Origin: Candidatus Frackibacter sp. WG13
GTDB taxonomy: Bacteria > Bacillota > Halanaerobiia > Halobacteroidales > Acetohalobiaceae
NCBI RefSeq assembly: GCF_900114655.1
Contig: NZ_FOTT01000025.1
Span: 1 to 47,616 of the forward strand
DNA: 47,616 nucleotides
Direction: 5' to 3'
Shown one piece after another: positions 42,868 through 47,616 of the stretch; within the stretch, counting starts at the first letter, position 1, and the number at the start of each line of letters is the position of its first letter. The position numbers were made by a program, and so were the translations under genes. The notes below the pieces were generated by a model. That model was not told the origin of the DNA and ran no database searches. It worked only from the letters and a program-made list of their open reading frames with translations.

Positions 42868-43617
42868 ATGAAAAAAGTAATGATAATTATCCCGGCATTA
42901 AATGAAGAAGAGGCTATTGGGAAGGTAATAGCAAAGGTTCCACGAAACCAGGTTGAAGGAGTCAAATTTGAAGTATTAGTTATCGATGATGGGTCAACTG
43001 ATAGAACTATAGAGGTAGCAAAAGAACATGGAGCTGACTACATTATTTCTCATGCTGACAACTGGGGCTTAGGAGCTACAATCCGCCAGGGATTAGAATG
43101 GGCTTATGAACAAGGAGCAGATATCGGAGTCATGATTGATTCTGATAATGAGTATCCTGCTGATGAAATTGATAATTTAATTAATCCTATTTTAAAAGAT
43201 AAAGCCGATTATGTTCTTGGCTCTAGGTTTATGAAAAAGGTTAGAGGGATGACAGTAATGAGAAGGCTAGGCAATTATGTATTTACTTTATTACAATCTA
43301 TTTTGTTAGGCAGATGGATTACTGATGGTCAGACTGGAATGAGAGCTTTTAGCCGAGAAGTTATGAGAGATTTTCGTATCATTCATGATTATAATTATGC
43401 CCAGGTGATTACATTGAATATTTTGAGACAAGGATATAGATTAGGACAAGTTCCAATCAATTATTCTGTAAGAGAAACAGGAGACTCTTTTATTAAATTT
43501 AGAGAATATATGACGCAAGTTCTTCCAGCTATTTGGGAAGAGATGACTAATAGTCCTGAAGAAAATATTAAGATTATTAGAAAGGAGGGGTTATCAACGA
43601 GTGTACGAGTATGTTAG
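42868..43617 (+). CDS. GT2 family glycosyltransferase (dolichyl-phosphate mannose synthase-like)
   Basis: This 249-residue GT-A enzyme has IIPALNEEEAIGKVI, VIDDGSTDRTIEVA (nucleotide and metal binding), MIDSDNEYPADEI (DxD-like region) and DGQTGMRAFSREVM. This is the pattern of DPM1/polyprenyl-phosphate sugar transferases that make lipid-linked sugars for GT-C enzymes. ATG at 42868 follows AAGGAGG. No C-terminal membrane spans are present. It could supply the donor for the GT-C protein at 35322-36806. Confidence 0.88.
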   Translation: MKKVMIIIPALNEEEAIGKVIAKVPRNQVEGVKFEVLVIDDGSTDRTIEVAKEHGADYIISHADNWGLGATIRQGLEWAYEQGADIGVMIDSDNEYPADEIDNLINPILKDKADYVLGSRFMKKVRGMTVMRRLGNYVFTLLQSILLGRWITDGQTGMRAFSREVMRDFRIIHDYNYAQVITLNILRQGYRLGQVPINYSVRETGDSFIKFREYMTQVLPAIWEEMTNSPEENIKIIRKEGLSTSVRVC

Positions 43618-43669
43618 GATTAATTTTTAACTATTTAAATATTAGTGACTAAATAAAGGAGCTGATAAG

Positions 43670-44302
43670 ATGTTAAAAAATAAGAAAGTATTAAGTAGCT
43701 TTGTGATGGTACTGGCTTTGGTGGTAGCATTCTCAGGGGTTAGCTTTGCCTATTCTTATGGATCTAGTGTGAAAGAACCAATGGCTGAGGCTTATAAAGA
43801 TGTAGTATTTAATCTAAATAAGTCTCCACAGAATTGGGATAAAGTAGCTGAAAAAGTTGGAGAGGTAAAGGATAAATTAGAGTATTTAACTAAAGAACTA
43901 AATGAGATTAATAATCAAAGTCAGTTTTTGGCTGATTATGCAACTGAAATTGAAGAAGCTATTGCAAGAAAAGATAAAGAGGCTGTTATTTATAATTTTC
44001 AATTAGCTTTAGCAGGTAATATTGAAAGAAGATTAGAATCTGCTGAAAAAGAGATTAATGAATATAAGACAGCTAAAACCTTAATCAAGAAGGCTAAAGC
44101 CTTTTATGAAGCGTTAGAAATAGTTGTTAAAGCTGATTCTCAGGAGGCTAATGAAAGAGCTGAGAAAGCATTAACAAGAGCATTAAGTTCTTTAGGGAAT
44201 CCAGGAGCGTTTGGATTTGGAGCACAACCACCTAAAGTAGAAGAATATAAAGAACATAAGAATACAGTTATTAATGTATTAGAAGATGTTATTATTAAAT
44301 AG
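43670..44302 (+). CDS. Secreted helical protein of unknown function
   Basis: This 210-residue protein has a clear signal peptide (KVLSSFVMVLALVVAFSGVSFA, cleavage near 27). The mature part is almost all predicted helix with heptad-like charged repeats (KVGEVKDKLEYLTKELNEI; ERRLESAEKEINEY), plus a short Gly/Pro-rich break (LGNPGAFGFGAQPP). It is not recognised. It lies between the GT2 gene and another secreted helical protein in the iron-responsive locus. A cell-surface or periplasm-like binding role is inferred from location only. Confidence 0.7.
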   Translation: MLKNKKVLSSFVMVLALVVAFSGVSFAYSYGSSVKEPMAEAYKDVVFNLNKSPQNWDKVAEKVGEVKDKLEYLTKELNEINNQSQFLADYATEIEEAIARKDKEAVIYNFQLALAGNIERRLESAEKEINEYKTAKTLIKKAKAFYEALEIVVKADSQEANERAEKALTRALSSLGNPGAFGFGAQPPKVEEYKEHKNTVINVLEDVIIK

Positions 44303-44314
44303 GAGGTCTAGAAA

Positions 44315-45409
44315 ATGAATAAGAATTTAAGTAAATTAATAACGGTTTTGGTATTATTTTCAGTGATAGTTCTAGGAACTAGCAGTGTTTTTGCTGCTTA
44401 TCTACCACTTAAGACTGATGTGTCAAAACAGCAAGCAAGAATAGATGCTTATAAAGAGATTAATCGACTAAGACATAAAGAAGAGATTGACTTTGATAAG
44501 ATTGAAAATATCTATACTGATGTCTTACAAGGCACAGTACAGGCTAGAGACGAAGAGTTTGGTACAACTATGGATCAGTATATTCAAGCTGCCTTTTATG
44601 GGGTAGAAAATGGTCAAGACCCTGCTTTAGCCGCACAGATTGTTGATAAGACCTTGAAGAGAGCTTTTTACTTATCAGTAAAGCATGAGTTAGACGAAGC
44701 CATTAAAGAGTTTGCTAATAAAGAAGAAGCTCATCATAAGTTAGACGAAGCTGTTGTTTATTATGAAGCAATTGCAGGAACAGCTAAGAAGCGTTCTGAA
44801 GATTTACATGAAGGTATTTTATCCGGGCTAAAGAGTGCTCGAAGAGCAATTGAAAATGATAAATTAATTGATCTAAAGATAGCAGATCAGATTATAGGTA
44901 AGACGATCATTAAAGTATTCTATGCTTCGGTTTTACATGAAGCAGAAGAGGTTGAAGAATATATAGCTGAAAATCCTGCAAAAGCTAAAGTTAAGCAGAT
45001 GGAAGGATTAGTTTATTATCAGACTATTAAAGGGAAAGTTAAGCCTAACAATAAGATAGGTCATATTATAGTAGGAGATATGTTAAGTGGAGATATTAGT
45101 GAATTTGATTATGATGTTATCTTAGAAGAAATAAGTCGAGGTTTTGTTGGTAAGCCTCTAGGTTACTTAGAAGAAGTTAAAGAGAACTGGGGTACTGATA
45201 AAGCGCTAGTTGAAGCATGGGAAGCTCTAGTATACTATAATGTCTTTGCAGAAGACGTGGAAGCAAGACTAGGCGTTGAAGCTGGAGAAGAACTATTAAC
45301 TAATCTACGTTCATATGTAGGTGCTGTAAAGCAAGAAGACCGAGCTAAAGTAGATGCTTTAGAAAAGAAGATTAAGAAGACACTTAGAGAGTATATTAGC
45401 AAATTATAA
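44315..45409 (+). CDS. Secreted protein with internal helical repeats, unknown function
   Basis: This 364-residue protein has a signal peptide (KLITVLVLFSVIVLGTSSVFA). It contains at least two similar blocks: QIVDKTLKRAFYLSVKHELDEA...EAVVYYEAIAG (about 108-154) and QIIGKTIIKVFYASVLHEAEEV...EGLVYYQTIKG (about 194-241). A third, weaker copy ends in EALVYYNVFAE (near 308). Each full block keeps an FYxSVxHE core and a VYYxxI motif, so His/Glu pairs recur, as in metal-binding helical bundles. Together with the Fur-controlled neighbours this suggests an iron-binding surface protein, but that is inference. It lies 12 bp after the preceding gene, and a terminator follows. Confidence 0.75.
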   Translation: MNKNLSKLITVLVLFSVIVLGTSSVFAAYLPLKTDVSKQQARIDAYKEINRLRHKEEIDFDKIENIYTDVLQGTVQARDEEFGTTMDQYIQAAFYGVENGQDPALAAQIVDKTLKRAFYLSVKHELDEAIKEFANKEEAHHKLDEAVVYYEAIAGTAKKRSEDLHEGILSGLKSARRAIENDKLIDLKIADQIIGKTIIKVFYASVLHEAEEVEEYIAENPAKAKVKQMEGLVYYQTIKGKVKPNNKIGHIIVGDMLSGDISEFDYDVILEEISRGFVGKPLGYLEEVKENWGTDKALVEAWEALVYYNVFAEDVEARLGVEAGEELLTNLRSYVGAVKQEDRAKVDALEKKIKKTLREYISKL

Positions 45410-45423
45410 GAAGTTGTTACAGA

Positions 45424-45458
45424 AGGTTGTCTGGAATATTTTCAGGCAACCTTTTTTG
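45424..45458 (+). terminator. Terminator after the iron-responsive operon
   Basis: AGGTTGTCTG (45424-45433) pairs with CAGGCAACCT (45443-45452, one G-U) and is followed by TTTTTT. Confidence 0.88.
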
Positions 45459-45486
45459 AGAGCAATTTGAATTTTTTAGAAAGATT

Positions 45487-45535
45487 AAAAACCCCTAAAG
45501 TAGATGAAGTTTAAAGAATCTACCTAGGGGTTTTG
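45487..45535 (-). terminator. Bidirectional terminator, pdxST end
   Basis: AAAACCCCT (45488-45496) with AGGGGTTTT (45526-45534), and GTAGAT (45500-45505) with ATCTAC (45518-45523), form a two-part stem with T runs on both strands. It ends pdxT and can also act as a second stop for the plus-strand operon. Confidence 0.85.
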
Positions 45536-45546
45536 TTATTGAAATT

Positions 45547-46131
45547 TTAATCAATATTCTGCCTTACTTTCTCTACAAAATATCGATGCATTGTTAAATC
45601 TTGGTCTAATTCAGGATGAAAGGAAGTAACTAAGAGATTATTCTGTTCTGCAGCTACAATTTTATCATCTAATTTCAATAATACTTCAACATTAGCCCTT
45701 ACTTCACTAATATAAGGAGCTCGAATAAAGACTAAAGGTATTTTTTGTTTAGCAATTTTAGGGATTACTGCTTCGGTCTTAAAGCTGGCTAATTGGTTAC
45801 CATAACCATTGCGTTTAACGGTAATATCCATTAAATTAAGATGGCTATTATCTTGTCCCTTAATCTCCTTTGCCATCAGAATCATACCGGCACAAGTCCC
45901 CCAAATTGGAAGTCCTTGCTTGGCTAATTCAATAATAGGTTCTTTAATTTTAAAGATATTAAGTAACTTATTAAGAGTTGTACTTTCGCCACCAGGTAAG
46001 ATTAAACCATCTAAATCTGCAAACTCTTCTTTTTTCTTAACTGGTAGAGGAGTGATTTTTGGAATTTGGTTTAATAAATCCAAATGTTCCTCAACTCCTC
46101 CTTGTAACGATAAAACTCCAATTTTAATCAT
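45547..46131 (-). CDS. pdxT: Pyridoxal 5'-phosphate synthase glutaminase subunit PdxT
   Basis: This 194-residue class I glutamine amidotransferase has GVLSLQGGVEEHL, LILPGGESTT (near residues 44-53), catalytic Cys in GTCAGMILMA (near 79) and the SFHPELDQD His/Glu pair near 170. It passes ammonia to PdxS. It lies 22 bp after pdxS, with AAAGGTGG before its ATG. Confidence 0.96.
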   Translation of the reverse strand: MIKIGVLSLQGGVEEHLDLLNQIPKITPLPVKKKEEFADLDGLILPGGESTTLNKLLNIFKIKEPIIELAKQGLPIWGTCAGMILMAKEIKGQDNSHLNLMDITVKRNGYGNQLASFKTEAVIPKIAKQKIPLVFIRAPYISEVRANVEVLLKLDDKIVAAEQNNLLVTSFHPELDQDLTMHRYFVEKVRQNID

Positions 46132-46153
46132 GTCTAAACCACCTTTGTAGAGA

Positions 46154-47032
46154 TTACCAGCCGCGATCAGCTAATTTTTCATTATCAGGTAAAGTGCTGA
46201 TATTAATTCCGACCATTGCCTCGCCGATATTTTCGGATACTTCAGTAATGATTTGTGGGTCATCATAGTGAGCAGTAGCTTTAACAATTGCATCAGCTCG
46301 TTTAGCAGGACTACCAGATTTAAAGATTCCTGAACCAACAAAGACACCATCACAGCCTAACTGCATCATAAGAGCTGCATCAGCAGGAGTAGCAACTCCA
46401 CCGGCTGCAAAGTTAACTACAGGCAATCTTCCGTTTTCTGCTACATACTTGATTAATTCAAAAGGTGCTCTATGTTCTTTAGCAGCAGCCATTAATTCTT
46501 CACTATCTAGAGTAGTTAACTGTCTCATTTCTGCATTTATAGTTCGCATATGGCGGACTGCTTCAACGACATTACCGGTACCAGCTTCTCCTTTAGTTCT
46601 GATCATACTGGCTCCTTCACCAATACGGCGTAAAGCTTCTGCTAGGCTAGTAGCTCCGCAGACAAAAGGAACCTCAAATTTAGTCTTATCAATATGGTTA
46701 TCCTCATCAGCAGGAGTTAGAACTTCGCTTTCATCTATGTAATCAACACCTAGAGCTTCTAAGACTTGAGCTTCAACAAAATGACCGATTCGTGCTTTAG
46801 CCATCACAGGAATAGAGACAGCTTCAATAATTCCTTTAATCATTGCTGGGTCTGAAGCGCGAGATACACCACCTTGCTTACGTATATCTGCTGGAACTCT
46901 TTCTAAAGCCATCACAGCAACGGCTCCCGCTTCCTCAGCAATCTTTGCTTCTTTAGGATTTGTCACATCCATAATGACTCCGCCTTTTAACATCTGGGCT
47001 AAATTCTTATTTAGTTCATATCTTTCATTCAT
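46154..47032 (-). CDS. pdxS: Pyridoxal 5'-phosphate synthase subunit PdxS
   Basis: This 292-residue (beta/alpha)8 enzyme makes PLP from ribose 5-phosphate, glyceraldehyde 3-phosphate and ammonia. The opening [22 protein letters not shown], the Schiff-base Lys in MAKARIGHF, and [20 protein letters not shown] are standard. An ATG nine bases earlier (47041) abuts AAAGGAG directly, so the ATG at 47032, which gives the normal family start MNERYEL, is preferred. Confidence 0.97.
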   Translation of the reverse strand: MNERYELNKNLAQMLKGGVIMDVTNPKEAKIAEEAGAVAVMALERVPADIRKQGGVSRASDPAMIKGIIEAVSIPVMAKARIGHFVEAQVLEALGVDYIDESEVLTPADEDNHIDKTKFEVPFVCGATSLAEALRRIGEGASMIRTKGEAGTGNVVEAVRHMRTINAEMRQLTTLDSEELMAAAKEHRAPFELIKYVAENGRLPVVNFAAGGVATPADAALMMQLGCDGVFVGSGIFKSGSPAKRADAIVKATAHYDDPQIITEVSENIGEAMVGINISTLPDNEKLADRGW

Positions 47033-47080
47033 ATTAAGCATCTCCTTTACATTAATTTTAATTTAAGATATAATAATTGT

Positions 47081-47151
47081 ATGGGTGCAATCGTCTAATA
47101 AGTACTATTGTACCCATTGATTATTATATAAAAACTGAAATGTATTGTCAA
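47081..47151 (-). promoter_or_regulatory. pdxST promoter with dyad operator
   Basis: On the minus strand, TTGACA (47151-47146), a 17-bp spacer and TATAAT (47128-47123) form a consensus promoter. Just downstream, ATGGGTACAAT (47117-47107) and its inverse ATTGCACCCAT (47091-47081) make an imperfect dyad (10 of 11 pairs) over the expected transcription start. It is probably an operator for a repressor or a PdxR/MocR-type regulator. Confidence 0.75.
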
Positions 47152-47301
47152 GAGGGGTACACTGAATAATTATAATTCATAATGCACCGTTACAATTCTA
47201 AGTTTGCATTAATTGTTACTACTATAATATTAATTTTTAACTAAATATTATGTGTTGTTAAGTATATTAAGGAGCATTCCTGTAATGAATAAATATCAGG
47301 G

Positions 47302-47330
47302 TCGACAAAAAAATACCCCCTTGGTATAAT
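47302..47330 (+). promoter_or_regulatory. Promoter at the left end of the IS110 element
   Basis: TCGACA (47302-47307), a 17-bp spacer and TATAAT (47325-47330) lie 55 bases before the transposase ATG. A small stem (TCAGA/TCTGA, 47340-47356) follows. In IS110 elements such a promoter can be assembled at the junction of the circular form and drives transposase and bridge RNA. Confidence 0.6.
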
Positions 47331-47384
47331 ACGGAGTATCAGAGGTCGAGTCTGATCTCTAAAAAAACCAAGGAGGTATCTAAT

Positions 47385-47616
47385 ATGTATTATACTCAAA
47401 ATGACAAGATAAAGCAAGTAAAAAATTCAACATTAGTAGTGGGAGTAGACATAGCAAAAAACAAACACGCAGCAAGAGCATTTAATTATCGAGGTATCGA
47501 ATATGATAAGGCAATATTCTTTCTAAACACAGAAGAAGGTTTTAAAAAATTTCTACACTGGATTAAGAAAATAAGTGAGAAAGAAAATAAAACTGATGTA
47601 ATTGTGGGAATGGAGC
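47385..47616 (+). CDS. IS110-family transposase, N-terminal part (cut by window end)
   Basis: The frame is open to the window edge (77 residues). TLVVGVDIAKNKHAARAFNYRG carries the first catalytic Asp of the RuvC-like DEDD domain typical of IS110 recombinases, and VIVGMEP near the edge fits the next conserved position. ATG follows AAGGAGGT. The serine-bearing C-terminal domain lies outside the window, so intactness is unknown. Confidence 0.9.
   Translation, partial: MYYTQNDKIKQVKNSTLVVGVDIAKNKHAARAFNYRGIEYDKAIFFLNTEEGFKKFLHWIKKISEKENKTDVIVGME

Larger units (their letters stand above)
47042..47384. other. Intergenic region between pdxS and the IS110 transposase
   Basis: This 343-bp gap holds the divergent pdxST promoter and operator (47081-47151), about 130 bp of AT-rich DNA without visible features, and the left end of the IS110 element with its promoter (47302-47330). 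The exact insertion boundary was not found. Confidence 0.7.

Noticed and set aside
45809-46150. 113-residue plus-strand open frame over pdxT
   Set aside because: It is the antisense shadow of pdxT, which is unmistakable on the minus strand.

Overview
The window comes from a low-GC, anaerobic, spore-forming Firmicute. It has GerA-family germination genes, [FeFe] and [NiFe] hydrogenases, an Hdr complex, a probable selenoprotein and strong AGGAGG ribosome sites. The mix of a peptidoglycan-era spore former with Hdr-Mvh, HydABC and a CBS-type pyrophosphatase suggests Halanaerobiales/Halobacteroidaceae (an Acetohalobium- or Orenia-like organism). That placement is inference from gene content and was not tested. 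No rRNA, tRNA or CRISPR array was seen.

Layout. 1-457: 3' end of a group II intron (maturase C-terminus plus domains V/VI). 499-2864: a CysN-type GTPase fused to a degenerate APS-kinase domain, then a DUF2061 membrane protein, separated by an inverted-repeat spacer. 2975-6271: PilZ protein, small acidic protein, PrsW-like protease, COG2509-type flavoprotein. 6440-9615: gerKA, gerKC and a small membrane protein, with no gerKB. 9727-10236 (minus): thioredoxin-fold protein lacking one active-site Cys, flanked by direct repeats. 10462-14283: pcrA and a CBS/DRTGG pyrophosphatase.

14308-34106 is an energy-metabolism island. A sigma-54 activator with a hydrogenase-like sensor region (14308-16551) is followed by an electron-bifurcating-type [FeFe] hydrogenase, hydCBA. 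Next comes hdrC-hdrB-hdrA-mvhD-mvhG-mvhA with a maturation protease and hypABCDEF. Both hydrogenase operons are preceded by -24/-12 sigma-54 promoter sequences, so the activator very probably controls both. mvhD contains an in-frame UGA at the conserved Cys of its CHPxDCHY motif, followed by a bacterial SECIS-like hairpin, so it is probably a selenoprotein. hdrA is broken by an in-frame UAA just before an otherwise intact C-terminal two-cluster ferredoxin region. Hexamer tracts (GTTRAG-like) occur in the hdr leader, before hypB, and in frame inside hypD. A ~125-bp direct repeat sits between hypA and hypB.

34117-45409 is an iron-responsive region. Two strong promoters carry Fur-box-like sequences. 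The first drives a UDP-sugar epimerase and a GT-C type membrane glycosyltransferase. The second drives an FbpABC-type ferric-iron transporter, then a flippase-like membrane protein, a membrane phosphodiesterase-like enzyme, a GT2 glycosyltransferase and two secreted helical proteins of unknown function. 45547-47032 (minus) holds pdxS-pdxT with a strong promoter and a dyad operator. The window ends in the 5' part of an IS110-family transposase.
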